Source: Typhlomys cinereus
Taxonomy: Eukaryota > Chordata > Mammalia > Rodentia > Platacanthomyidae
NCBI GenBank assembly: GCA_023101885.1
Contig: JALPQD010000360.1
Coordinates: 1,054,001 to 1,118,000, forward strand
DNA length: 64,000 nt
Direction: 5' to 3'
The position numbers and the translations under genes are program-made. Shown in pieces: positions 24,901-37,480 of this stretch. The notes under the pieces are model-generated. The model was given only the letters and a program-made list of their open reading frames with translations, ran no database searches and had not been told where the DNA came from. Positions within the stretch are counted from its first letter, which is position 1, and each line of letters starts with the position of its first letter.

Positions 24901-25314
24901 CTTACATGGTTTTGGAGATTGACCTCATGTGATCAGGCTTGCGTGGCAGAGCTGGCGCTCTGACCTTAAGGGAGATTCTTGGCAAGCGTCCAGCAACTAC
25001 GTCTCATCTAGGGGGTCCTCACGCTTTACCCTCCTTCTTGTCACTCTTCTCTATGGGCCAGGGTCCCAGAACCACCTCTCTTGGCCTTGTCATTCAAGTG
25101 TCCATGTCTAATTCCCCAATCTGAAAGGTTAAATATCAGAAAGGAGACGCCAATGAGCTCAAGTGGCTGAGGAATCTGTAAAGTCGAATTAGCTGTGCCC
25201 AGAGAGGAGAAGACAGGTATTTGAAAGAATGACAGAGACAGGTTTTCGAAGTGGGGAAGGACAAAGACTGGTCTATCTTCTTTAGATCTGCCTGTCACTC
25301 ACAAGTGTTCCCTA

Positions 25315-25610
25315 GGGCTGGAAAAATGGCTCAGGGTTAAGCCTATGACCTGAGTTCAGATCCCAGATTCCACATAAAAATGCTGGGTAGAAATGACACA
25401 GACCTATAATTCTGGCCCTGGAAGGTAACCTGGAAAACCTCAAGGCTAAGTAAGAAGGAGGTAGGACAATCCAGGATGACTACTACCGTCACTCTTGGAC
25501 CTCCATACACACACACACAATGCCCTCTTTTACATCCCCACAACCCCATACTCATGTACAAACCCAAACCTATGCATACAAAAATAAAAGTGTTGCCTGG
25601 TTCTTTGGGC
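25315..25610 (+). mobile_element. B2/B3-like SINE
   Basis: The head gggctggaaaaatggctcag has a short A box region, B box gacctgagttcagatcccag, then taattctggccctggaaggt and actcttggacctccatacac before a CA-rich tail. Confidence 0.75.
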
Positions 25611-25689
25611 AAAATATCACATTGTTAAATCAGCTCATCTTTTTGAGGGACCATGGAACTCATAAATTCTGCCTGGAGTTTCATTCTGT

Positions 25690-25850
25690 GGCCTCTAGCT
25701 GTAAACCCACCAATCAGGAGATTACAAGTTCAAGACCAGCCTGAGCTATATAATGAGACCTAATCTCACAAAAACCAATGATCAGGGATGTAGCTCAGTG
25801 GTGCAGCAATTGCACAGCATGGCCAAGGTGATGGTTTGGTTCCTAGAGAA
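25690..25850 (+). mobile_element. B1 3' part followed directly by an ID-like tRNA sequence
   Basis: The B1 end (aagttcaagaccagcctgag, atgagacctaatctcac) runs straight into an ID-like head (cagggatgtagctcagtggt) with B-box-like ggtttggttcc. This could be a fused B1-ID element (B1-dID type) or two adjacent insertions. Confidence 0.65.
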
Positions 25851-26214
25851 AAGAGAAAAAGAAATGAGAAAATTGTCTCCGGTCCAATGATAATGCTTCC
25901 CTAGTTCCTGACACTCTCCATATATGTACATCTCATGTACCACATCATAAATCCACAGTGTGTTAAAGTAAACCCCTGGCTTCTGACAGCATGACACATC
26001 GTAATCTTTTCTACCACACACACAACAGCAGACACTTGTAGAGTGCAGTCATCCAATACCCAAGGTAGATATTTTGATTGTGTAAATGAGGATAGTTCAC
26101 AAAGGTTAGAGAGAGGACACTTCAATTCTCTTCACGCTTTTCTCCCCCAGTGTTTCCTTATGTGCTGACTTTACGAAAGACCACTCGTATATTTGGACAC
26201 TGAAAGATCCTTTG

Positions 26215-26400
26215 GGTGTGTCCTGTGAGCTCATTTAATTTGCACAATGGTCTTGTGAAGCAGGACTCTCCCGATCTCCATTTTAGAGATGCAGGCATGA
26301 AGACACAGAGACATGAGAAAGTTCCAGCCATGCAGCCAAGAGGTGTTGATTGGAACGCAGGGAGTCACACCCAGCCTCCCCTGAGCCCAGCACCATCCAC
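26215..26400 (-). mobile_element. MIR SINE
   Basis: gagctcatttaatttgcaca, ccattttagagatgcaggca and agagacatgagaaagttcca are the reverse complement of the MIR core. Confidence 0.75.
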
Positions 26401-26859
26401 AGCGGGGCTCAGAGATGCTCTAGCTCTGTCAGCAGTGGTGTGCGACGTCAACAGCAAAACCCTTCTTGTGCTCATCTACCCAGCAGATCAGATGACGGGG
26501 AAATGGGATTTCTTTGTGCCACCTAATTGTTGAAGTGAATGACAGACCCTTAAGGATTTCCTTTCATTGTCTTCTCCTAAAAGGTGTCAATTACTAGCTT
26601 GTTTTCCCAGGAATCATCTGCAACACAGTCAAATTAAATCTGCTTTTATTTCAACCATTTAACTTTGTGGGGCATAATATACGACAGGAAGAAATTTAAC
26701 TAAGCCAGACATGCCACCAAAGTTTATTTTATTTATTAGTCTTTTCTGTTCTTTTTTTTTTCTTGAGTAAGAACATTTAAGATCTCCCTTAGCAAGTTTA
26801 TACAATATGGCATTTTTAAAACTGCAGCTTCCACGGCATACATTAAATCTCTGGTACAG

Positions 26860-27262
26860 AGCTGTCTTGGTTTCAGATTTCATTGCTATAATGAGCACCT
26901 GACCCAAATAATTTCGGGAAACAAGGGGATTTTTATTCCAGCGATGATTTTCGATTGCACTCCACCCTGGCAGAAGCCATAGCAGTTGGAACTGACCATA
27001 TTGTATCTGCAACAAATCAGGCAGGGGGCAAGGACCCCTTCCAGCTTACCAAAAAAAACGGCTCCCTGGTTCTCTCCATCTTACCCTCCTGCTTAGGGAA
27101 TAATCCCACCTACTATGGGTGGCGCTCTCCACATCAATCTTGCAATTAAGACAGTGTCTAAAAGGCTTGCTCACAGCTCTGCCTTAACTAATACTTCTTC
27201 ATAGACGTGCCCAGAGGCACATCTTTCAAATGTCGAGTTGACAGCTGCAACCAACTAGGACA
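26860..27262 (+). mobile_element. LTR-like interspersed repeat (same family as 13025)
   Basis: ggtttcagatttcattgcta, gggaaacaaggggattttta, gggaataatcccacctacta and the end caaatgtcgagttgacagct match the family's order. Confidence 0.65.
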
Positions 27263-27901
27263 ATATTCTCCTTACGATTGGAAGTTTGAGCACTTTCCCA
27301 TCTCCCCACTGCCCCTTTCCCCCCTGGTCCTGGACAATGGCCATCTTCTCCATTTCTCTCTGTTTGACTGTTTTAGATTCTGCATGTTTAAGTAATGTCT
27401 TGCAGATATGCCCTTCTGCATCTGGCTTACAGTGTAAGGTCCTCTGAGTTCACAAATGCTTACTTTCTTTTTGGCTCAAAAGAACCATTTGATAACGATG
27501 ATTGATACATGCAATTCCATTAATGTCAATAATTAGAGTCAATACAGCCTAGAGTATTAAGATAATACTTCTTTCACATGTCATATTATGATTCAACTCA
27601 ATGTTTCTTATTAGACGCAATCAAGCTTTTTTCCATCTAGAACATGGGGGTGATGCGCCTTAGATTTAAATCTCCTTGTTCTCTCTGGGCTCCCTTTCCA
27701 CCAGTTTCTGATTCACTCCTTCCATCATACAATGACACTTGCTTAACAATAACACGCTTGCAGAGACCAGAAGTGACCAGGATGAAAGTACCTCTTATTC
27801 TAGATGTTTTGTCACACTTTCCTACCTTTCTCTCTTCTACTGGGCAAAAATTCAACTTGATTATATCTGAGGTGTTGACATGGAATCGTTTAAAAAGGGT
27901 T

Positions 27902-28215
27902 AAGGACTGGGGAGGTGGTTCAGTCAGTAAAGGTTCGACTTGCAAGCCTGGGGATCTGAGTCTGATCCCCAGTATACACAAGAAAAGCCAGGTGGGGGTG
28001 CACATTGGCACTGGGGAGGCAGAAACAGGTAGACAATGGCTTGCCAGCCTAGCCTACCTGGTGCGATATCAGCCAATGGCAGATCCTGCCTCAAAAATTA
28101 AGGGAAATGGCTCGTGAGGAATGATATGGCGGTTCACCTCTCGTCCCACTCATTTGTACACATGCATGCATCCATGCATGCATGCACACACGTGTGCACA
28201 CACATACACACATAG
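27902..28215 (+). mobile_element. B3 SINE
   Basis: Head gactggggaggtggttcagt, B box ggatctgagtctgatcccca, body gccaggtgggggtgcacatt and agatcctgcctcaaaaatta, then a CATG/CA-rich tail. Confidence 0.8.
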
Positions 28216-28357
28216 ATACTATACAATTAACAATAATAGAAGAAAAAGGTTTAATTCTAAATGTACTTGCCACCTAGACCTCTGAGAGGAAAAGTGGCTC
28301 ATCCCTCACATGAAGCTAGGCTTTTATTAGATGAAAAGAGACTTTTCTTTATTTTTT

Positions 28358-28588
28358 AAGATGTTTTATTTATTTACTCTGTGTGTGTGTGTGGGCTCTA
28401 TATGTCCCTGCAGAGGACCAAGGGTGACTTCAGGAATCATGCTGGATTGCTTCTACCTCCTTCTTGCTTTGCTCTGGAATTTCCCAGGCTCCGCTCACCA
28501 GAGCCATTTACATAGGATCTGGGATCCAAACTCAGGACCTTCTGCTTTTGAGGCAGACTCTTAATCCCTGAGCCATCTCTCCAGCCCA
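28358..28588 (-). mobile_element. B2-superfamily SINE with 17 bp target-site duplication
   Basis: The tRNA-like head is at the right end (reverse complement of cctgagccatctctccagcc). It has an older type of body (accaagggtgacttcaggaatc) than the GC-rich copies. The repeat acttttctttatttttt flanks it at 28341-28357 and 28589-28605, which fixes both ends. Confidence 0.88.
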
Positions 28589-28617
28589 ACTTTTCTTTAT
28601 TTTTTCTTCATTGATGT

Positions 28618-28735
28618 GTGTTGAGAGAGGGTCTCAATCTATAGCCCAAGTTGTCCTGGGCCTCGGGGAAATCCTGCCTCATTCAGCCTCCCTAGTGTTG
28701 GGATTGCAGATGTGCACCACCAGACCGCACGATGA
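28618..28735 (-). mobile_element. B1 SINE
   Basis: gagagagggtctcaatctat, agcccaagttgtcctgggcc and tagtgttgggattgcagatg show B1 in reverse complement, close to the SINE ending at 28588. Confidence 0.8.
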
Positions 28736-29195
28736 ATCCTGCGCTCACTGAATGACGTGCTCTGACTCGATGTGGATGCTGGATACTATTGCTGTTCTCT
28801 TGGTTGAGCCAACCTGGAGATCTCAAAAAGAAATGATTCAGCCCCCTGAGAGCTGTGCTATCAACTCTCAGTCTCAGTAAAAAAGCATTTCCCCATGACA
28901 CCACTTTTCTTTTTTTTTTCCTATGTCTTCAATAAGCAAAGACTATTTTGCTGCCTTTTCCAAGCCCCACAAGCCCCACAGCCTTCTCAACTACTAACTT
29001 CCTCCTTGATGAAAAAGGCAAATGCATCGATGGTCTCAAGCCATGCAACTTCATAGCAATATGTTACTGGTGTAGCCACAGTAACATAGCAAGCTTAGGC
29101 ATAGGGGCTTAGAAAATTCAATCCAAAGTTTGTAGTGTAGGAACATGTTTTGGAGCATGAGGGTTAAGACCCTCAAGATAACCAATGACATTTTC

Positions 29196-29474
29196 TTTTT
29201 TTTTAATTTTTTAAAATTATTTATTCAATTGTGCATGTGTGCACGTGTGTGTATGTATGTGTGTATATGTATGTGTAGAACCATGGGCGAGTTCGGGGAC
29301 CACCTCCTTGTTTACTCTGCCCCGGGATTCACAGGCTCCGCCCTACCAGGACCAGAAACGCACGCAGGCTGCCCCCGCTTCTGCCTGGCGTCTATACGTG
29401 GGCTCTAGGATCCAAACTCGGGACCTTCTGCCTGCAAGGCAGAGGCTTAACCCCTGAGCCACCTCTCCAGCCCC
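29196..29474 (-). mobile_element. B2-superfamily SINE, GC-rich unusual subfamily, with target-site duplication
   Basis: This copy closely resembles those at 12175 and 60886, sharing tttactctgccccgggattc (the reverse complement body) and the tRNA-like end. The 16 bp repeat aaccaatgacattttc flanks it at 29180-29195 and 29475-29490. Confidence 0.9.
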
Positions 29475-30999
29475 AACCAATGACATTTTCATGAGAGCAT
29501 TTTTATATCTTGCGAGAGTTGAAAGGAGAAAGGGCCTTGGAAGTTGAGAACTCATAAACAACCATGAAAAATGCACTGCTCCGCTCCTACTGTATGTGAT
29601 GTTCTTACTACCATTGGGTCCCTGCCATGACCTTGTGAATCTACAGGCTTTTGTCTGTATCCTGCTTTCATATCCAACAGGATGGAAGCGCTCTTAGCTG
29701 GTATAGCTTTCCCTCCTCTTCCAAGTCTCTGGTTGTAGAGGGTGAGATCACTTAAATCCCTTCTCTCTATCCCTGGTCCAGTCTGAAGGAGAACTTTGGC
29801 AAATCCTCCTGGCAGATAGGATGACATCAGAAGATATAATTCCCCACCTTGGGATTTCAGAAGTTGGTAGATAGTCTGCTGGGGTCATGAAAGTCCTGTG
29901 TGCTCCTGGGAATATGGATTCCCAAGAGGAGTCTTGGGCTGTCCTGGAGGATTTGTGTTCAGCCTCGTCTCTAACAACCTTGTCCTTCATTCTGGGCTCT
30001 ACAGAAGACCTCCAAAAATACAGACATCATCAATTTATATGCTCTGCCTTTCTTTCTCATATATTCAGAATATGGGAAAATTCCCTTACATTTAGGAAAG
30101 AAGTCGAACTACCCTTCTTATTCCCCAAAAGTGTGCCTTTGATTGAGAAGTCACAGTTTGCTTGGTGCCCAGCATGAGGCCTTACTGTGTTATATCACGT
30201 GATCTGACCATGACTTTGTCAGAGAGAATGCATTATTACACCCCTCTCTCAGTTAAAGGGGCTGAGACTCCAAGAGGTTACAACAAGTCACTCAAGAATA
30301 TGGAACAAAACCCATTAAGAGTCACAATGGAACTCATACCTGATGTGATTTTACAGTATTTGTCAGAGAGAAACTTTCAGATCACCAGTTCCTGTTGGCA
30401 CCATAATTCCATTCTTATGCTGCAGAGATTGTTAGGATACTTGTCGTGTTGTGAAGGTGAGGGTGCTGAAGCTAATTTTCATGATAATGCACCCAAATTT
30501 CTCTTAAGATTCTGCTCCCAGTGGCTGAATTTCCTTGGGAAGAGCTACTGGACAATGTTTGGTCCATGTTCCAGATCCTGATCATTATAACCCATCCTGA
30601 TGGTCTCCGGCCAACTCACGTCCCTGTCCACCCCCAGTGCAAGCCAGGCCTGGCGCAAGAAGGACCCACATATTTAGAAGATTCTGATTTAATGGATCTG
30701 GAGTATGGCCCAAGCATCAGCTTCTAAGATTCTGCAGGGAATTCTAAACGTGCAATGTGGAAGTGCAATAGCTCTAAGTGTTGTAGGAAGATGGAGGAAA
30801 GTCTCAGGAAGGTAGAGGGACAGGAACTGATTTGAGACGCTAGAGCATCATTTGGGTGTGTGGTATGTCAGCTGCATGTGGAGCTGGGAGAGAGAAGAGG
30901 CCATAGGGCTGGATTATACAAGACTGAGGATTTGTCCGTTTAATCATCAAGGAATTTGGATCGGCTCAACACATTTATGGATGTATTTTGTTTTTAATG

Positions 31000-31100
31000 A
31001 GGCTTTGATTTATTTATTTTTATGAGTATGAGAATTGAACTTAAGGCCTTATGTCTGTCAGGCAAGTGCTCTGCCACTGAGCTCCAATGCTAACTATTAT
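31000..31100 (-). mobile_element. ID-like SINE fragment
   Basis: ggcaagtgctctgccactga and gagaattgaacttaaggcct are the reverse complement of an ID-type tRNA head. Confidence 0.65.
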
Positions 31101-31374
31101 GAATGCATTGAAAGAGAGGCATCAGGAAGAACTGAGGACCGCAACAGGGCTTTAAGCAGAAGTCAGTGAAAGGTTGGGGTAGCATGAAGAACGAGAACTT
31201 CGTTGCTTACTGTTTCTCTTCTCTCACATTAGTGAACAAACAGGTACAGTTCTTAGGCTTATGCGTACTAGCCAACTCCAAATGGAAACTGTAAACTGGC
31301 TTTGTTTAAGGAAAACCAATAGTCCCCAGGACTTTAATCTAGAAAGATGATATTGGGATAGCCACAACAGTAGG

Positions 31375-31650
31375 TAGAATTGTTTCCCCCATAAAGCCCC
31401 CTGAAAATTGTCCATGCTTAAGCACCAGTACGTGGTGAAAGTGACCGTACATAGATAGGTCTTTGCAAAGGTGACTGACTCAAGATGAGGTCATACTGAT
31501 TTAGAATGAGCCCTAATCTAATGGCTGGCATCTTTATAAGAAGAGGAATTTTTGGACATCGACACAGAACACACAGGGAAGAATGCCATGGGAACAAAGG
31601 CGGTGTCTATATAAGCAAGGAATGCCAAGGATGGCTGGCAGCCACCAGAA

Positions 31651-31714
<64 letters not shown>

Positions 31715-31850
31715 CCTCCTCGATCATCACCAGCAACTGACCCTGCCGATAACTCAACTTTGGACCCCTGACCTCTAGAACTCTGAAAGGACACACTTCC
31801 ACTATTTGTAGCCACCTGGCACTTTGTTTAATGGTCCCTTGGGAAACTAG
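31375..31850 (+). mobile_element. MLT1-like (ancient MaLR) LTR with a GA array
   Basis: gtcctttgcaaaggtgactg-type sequence, agatgaggtcatactgattt, gccctaatctaatggctggc and atctttataagaagaggaat follow the order of MLT1 LTRs. The GA array (31653-31710) lies inside. Confidence 0.65.
31653..31710. repeat. GA microsatellite
   Basis: A pure AG run inside the MLT1-like LTR. Confidence 0.95.
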
Positions 31851-31974
31851 CCCAACAGCCAGGTGCTTGGTACTTATTTGCTGAACACAAGCTCAGTTTA
31901 GTGTGCAGTTGGCACTTGCTGTCTTACCAAGTTCTCTTGGTACCATGCAAAGCCGAGTATTGTTAGTACCATGG

Positions 31975-32111
31975 TTTGCAATGTGAATTTTCCTCCACAT
32001 AGGCTTTTGGCGGCTTCAACACTTGGTCCCCAGCTGGTGAAGATTAGGGACCTTTAGGAGGAGAAGACGTGCTGTAGGATATAGTCACTCGAGGGTAGGC
32101 TTTGAGGCTTG

Positions 32112-32158
<47 letters not shown>

Positions 32159-32350
32159 CTTGAGTATGGCTACAGATAGCAATTGTCATCTTGCTCCAGT
32201 ACTCAAACCTTCTCTGTCTGGTGCCCTGTGTTTCCCACCATGATACACTCTATGCCCTCCAGAACCATAAGCCAAAATGATAAACCCTTTTTCCCTTAAG
32301 TTGCTTGGATCAGAGTATTTTATCACCGCGTCTGAAGAGTAGCAGGAGCA
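31975..32350 (+). mobile_element. Rodent MaLR LTR (MT/ORR1-like) with a CT array
   Basis: The end ccagaaccataagccaaaat, aaccctttttcccttaagtt and gcttggatcagagtatttta is the typical MaLR LTR 3' end with its polyadenylation region. The CT run is at 32114-32156. Confidence 0.7.
32114..32156. repeat. CT microsatellite
   Basis: A pure CT run inside the MaLR LTR, about 400 bp after the GA run at 31653. Confidence 0.95.
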
Positions 32351-32480
32351 ATTGGTCTCCCCGTTTTACAGATGAGAAAACTGAGGTTCAGAAGTACAAC
32401 TAGAACAGGGTCATGGTTGACCTTGGATATGCACCAGGTAGCCTTAACTGGAAATCCGTGTGCTAACCACTACACAGCAC
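32345..32480 (-). mobile_element. MIR fragment
   Basis: cgttttacagatgagaaaac and tgaggttcagaagtacaact, followed by gtgctaaccactacacagca, match MIR in reverse complement including its head. Confidence 0.7.
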
Positions 32481-34467
32481 CACTCACTCTATGGGCAGGG
32501 GCCAATAAGGCTAGGCCTACTTGCTACTGGGATTTGCCAGTAAAGTTTATCACTAGAAACTTTCCAGCCAGGAGCCCCCCGGGCTCCTTTCCTGTGTTTT
32601 ATTTGCTGTCACTGGAGTTCTGCTATTTATCACTTTTCTCCCAAAAGATTCTTGGGTAACAGATGTGGTTTGGAATTTGATAAGAACGTCACTTCAACAC
32701 ATTCTTTCAATCTGTTTGGAATCCTCACCCCGGGGATATATGGACAGCTGAGCAAACAACCCACGCCCTCTATGCTGGTATTAAAGCTTCTGGAAGCTCC
32801 AGGAACTTTTCGATGCAATTAATAAAAGATTATTTTTGCTTACAGGAATATTGGAGAATGAGGTCACTGCCACTTCTGGTGCTATGGGTTATTTTATTTT
32901 AATTTTTGCTGTTTTCCCAACTGCGTAAGCATTAATTGAGTGTCTAGAACCTGTTAGGCAAAGGCTAGAGTTTTGGAATATAAATAGTAGTTTCAGTAGG
33001 CAAGGGAAAAATTTTGAAAGAGACAAGTGAATGGCTGGTGTTTGGGGGAAGCCCAGAGTAGTCTGGTAGATACAAGGCAGTCCTAGTGACCAAAGGAGGA
33101 AGTGACAAATTTGGTCTAAATGGATCATCAAAGCTTTAGAAAGAGGTAGCTCATGTGTGGGCTGAATCTCAGGACATTGCAAGGGGAACGAGCAGAATTT
33201 CTGGGGGGAAATCAAGACCAGTGCATGAAAGTGGCTTTTCAGGAGCATGTGGAGATTGTAAACCTTGAAGCAATTTTAGAATCATTGTGAGCTTGAGCAA
33301 GTTAACTTCTCCAGGCCTGTTTGCTTACTTTAAAATGGGCACGTGGGATACCCAGGTGCAGGGGGAAAATCCCAGTTCTGTCTGTGTCATATCCATGCCA
33401 GAGGCTGAAATGGCTCGTCATGGCCACATCCTCATTCCTGAGTCTGGTTGCCGTGCAACGGTACCGGAAGCCTGCTGAAGCATTGCCTCCTCCCTGCATC
33501 CACGCTGTCCATCACCACAGCCTGTGAGATGGTGGAAACAAGAGACAGTGGGAGCTCAGCCTGGAAGCTTCAGCATGTAGATTCAGGATTCTAGAAGCTT
33601 TTGCGCCTGAGTCTTGTTGGACCTTTACTATATGGACAAGAGCTGAGGGGGTGTGCTGACCTGCCCACCTCCAGCTCATGTAGCTCCTTCAGAATCCCCC
33701 TCCCTCTTCAATACGTGGATCTGAGTGCTGCTTCTCCCAAGAAGTGTTCCCTGAAGTTTCCAGGCTACATTGGGTTTCTCTGTAATGTGATCCTTCCCTG
33801 GGCTTCCCATAAGCCTTCTTGTGTGCTGGCCACTGTTACGTCTTTCTTGAGCCTATGTATGCTGGCCACTGTTACTTCTTGCATGATCAGAACCAAGGAC
33901 AATAATGAGCCAATGAAAATCACAGCGTGTCCAGGAGCCACATGGTTAGCTGACCCTGATCCTGACCATGGCTCAGTGGAACACACCAGCCGCAACATGA
34001 GAGGCTATTAAAACATGTCATTAGCCATCTCTGTCATTGACTGTCCAACCTCTTTCGTTTCAGGGTCAGAGAACACCCCTGCTTGTTTCCTACTGCACTC
34101 CCAGTGCCCAATAGGCTCTTACAGAACATGATATCACTGAATAAACAAAGGAATGACTGTCCAAAACTCGGTTTCCTCCTTTCATAAATAGTCGGTGAGC
34201 CTTTACTCTGTGTCAGGTTCTTTGGAAGGTTTTTGAGTTATGCCAGTGAAGGAAACAGGCAACAATACTCGCTCCCAAGGGGCTGTTGTAGCCATGTTGG
34301 TTAGCTATGAATATTGCCACAGCGCTCGAAGGTTTCAACACTCGGTCTTCTCTGCTGGAATCCTCTCGTTGACTAGGTTTAGCCATTCCAAGCGTGGGGC
34401 TGTTGGAGCGTTGCCCCTTGCCTCCAAGCCCGCCCAGCGCTTGTGTCCGAACCAGGAGTGAATATGA

Positions 34468-34830
<363 letters not shown>

Positions 34831-34972
34831 TGAATGATCTGGGTGCAGGGAGTTAGCTGATAATTCCTAAGGTTGTCACTGAGTCGTCTTCTCTGAGGTA
34901 AAGCCAATGTTGTCCCTACTCAGGCAACTGTGTGAATGCATATGCGTGCACATGTGTGCGTGCATGTGTGCA

Positions 34973-34974
<2 letters not shown>

Positions 34975-35020
<46 letters not shown>
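34975..35020. repeat. GT microsatellite close to a coding exon
   Basis: A GT run about 260 bp after the donor of the exon at 34540. Confidence 0.95.
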
Positions 35021-35027
<7 letters not shown>

Positions 35028-35282
35028 TTGTGTGTGTGTTACATGAGAGCATTTGAGTATATGTGCCTGTGGAGACCCAGGGATGACATCAGGCATCATC
35101 CTGGATTGCTCTTCCTTCTTACTGCTTTGCTCTGAGGTTTTCCAGGCTCTGCCTTCTGGGGCTAGAATTGCAGGCTGCCTCCACCTTATCTCTCCAACAT
35201 TTTTATGTAGGATCTGGGGAATCTGAACTCGGGTCCTTTTGCTTGTGAGACAGAGGCTTTAACCCCCTCTCCCTAGCCCATT
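35020..35282 (-). mobile_element. B2-superfamily SINE, older copy
   Basis: The body shares tggattgctcttccttctta and gctttgctctg with other minus-strand copies, and the right end resembles the tRNA-like head (gaactcgggtccttttgcttg). It abuts a GT microsatellite at 34975-35020, the usual position of this family's dinucleotide-rich tail. Confidence 0.75.
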
Positions 35283-37364
35283 GGTTTAATAACCAGATCT
35301 TTCTTTAACGGTAAGTAACTTGGGGAGTAAGAACTCAGTAAGAAGTCCAAAGACTACATATACCTTCTAGAAGGTTATAGTTGAATTTTGGCACTCTTTA
35401 AATGAGGGCACATCTGAAGGTTGCCTGAAGCCTTAGTATGGGACCCTTTGAAAAGAGGGTGGCCTGAGAGCACAACCTAGAAAAGTCAACTGAGGCTGGG
35501 TACAGCATCCCAGGCAGGGGTTGCTGAGCTCAGATCCATGGCTATCAGAAGGAAGAGGGAGCATCTGCATACCCCACTGCTGCCTGAGTTCAGGTCTGTA
35601 TGACAGAGCAAGGAGATGCTTTTCACTAGATTCCTGACTGTTTCTCCCTTCCTGCTAGACCTTAAACCTCCATCACTCAGAAAGAAGAGGCCATGATCCA
35701 AGTGTAAACTCAGAGCTCATTCATGCATCTGTGGCTGCTCAAAAGCCTTGGGACTTAAGAGGGCTGTAAGGAATTCATCCAAGTTTCAGGCTACACACTG
35801 ATTTTAGTACCTGCCCTCTGTGTGATTAGGGATGGAAGCTATGAGTTTATGGATCTACTCAGATGCTTCTTTTGTCTTTCATCCACTGATTCTCCTAAGT
35901 CCTCCCATCTTGTTCCTTTACCTGTTGGAAATCCTGGACTGTTTGATCTGTCTTGTTTTCAGCCTGGATTTTCTGACTATAATCTATCAGCACCTCTACA
36001 TGTGTCTCTAACTTCTGCTTTTCCTGGAAAATCAAGGCTTGTTGAGACTCAGCTTTGGTCCCTTTGGTAAGACTCTAAGGGCGCATCCAAGGGTACATAG
36101 TGTCCTGAGGGTCTCTCCCGGTGGTGCTAGCCCCAGCTGATATTCAGTCACTAGATCCATCCATTCGTTACTGGTTGTAAGATGATAACATCCAAACTGA
36201 CATCTCTTTTGCATTTACTAATTAGAAGGCTTTCTGAAGAGAAGTGTCCCCTCGCTTGTTCCCCGGTGATTCAGTCCACACAGGGCAGAGGGAATCAATG
36301 CCTCATTTCTTCCTTTATTTAGCAGTTTTCAAGATAGTAAATTGGATCACTGTTGTGCTCCAAGGGGAACCAAAGTCCTCTTTTAAAGTCAACTTTGGAT
36401 AAAAAAGGAGACTCAATGTTACAAAATGGAAGTAACTAAACGATCATTTACATTATAGGGGACTTGGCAAATACCAAATAAGAAAGGGGTTCACAATCTA
36501 GAGCTTTTACCTTGGGGAATTAAAGTCTGCCATGGTTCCCATGTTGACAGAGACAGGCCCCAAATCTCCACATGTTTCCGCTCTATCTTCTCCCTTTGCC
36601 GGGAGTGGTTTTCTCCCCAAATGACAACTAGACATGGGTGCATGAACGACAGACCACGGTGAACAGACTAATAACAAACGCAGAGCAGCATGTGCAGCTT
36701 CAACCGGGCATGTTGACATAGGGAGAAATGAGTCATTTGTGACTAATGTTCATTAAAGGATAACATCTTTGCTAGGTGTGAACCACCTTGAAAATGACGA
36801 GGTGGAGTGGATTTGAGATTATTCTGTCGACTGCTGAGTTCCCTCCCAGGTCTGCGTTTCAGTGTGTTTCTTCTGAGAGAGCCCAGGAAATGGGTCTATG
36901 TGGCAATAGCGAAGAACTTTGTGTCTCCTCGAGTGCCAGGCAAGATGGGTTAAACGGAGAGTCAGCTTCTGCTGAGGGTGAGGGCTGGGGAGTGAGGGCT
37001 TTATGTCTCCTTTTGGGTCATCTCCCTGTTAAGCAGGCTAAGAAAGGAGTAGGTGACTTTCTCACTGATTGACCGTTTGATGAGTAGTCAGCCCATTTCT
37101 GGAAGCTATATTATTTGAGGGAGAAAAAATGCTTGAGGAGATACATTTAGTCCAGACAAGAATGCCCAGAGTGGAATGATCAAAGCCTGCTGAACCAAGA
37201 GTACACACCAACCATCTCACCTGAACTCAGTAACCCAGCCATCATATCTGTGTCCTATATGTTTTTCTTGAGTGAAATGCCCTAATTTAAGTGGTTTTTT
37301 TGAAACCACATCTATTTAATTTTGCAGAAATGGAGAGTATTTTCAAAGTCTTAGAATAATGATT

Positions 37365-37480
37365 TCTTCATGCGTGAAGCAGGACTAACGGCTGTGCCCA
37401 TTTCACAGAGAGAGAAACTGGGTCACGCAGCTAGAGCATGTCAGGGTCTGCAGGTGGCATCTAGCTCATGTTCATCTTCC
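37365..37480 (-). mobile_element. MIR fragment
   Basis: gcccatttcacagagagaga and aactgggtcacgcagctaga match the MIR core in reverse complement. Confidence 0.6.
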
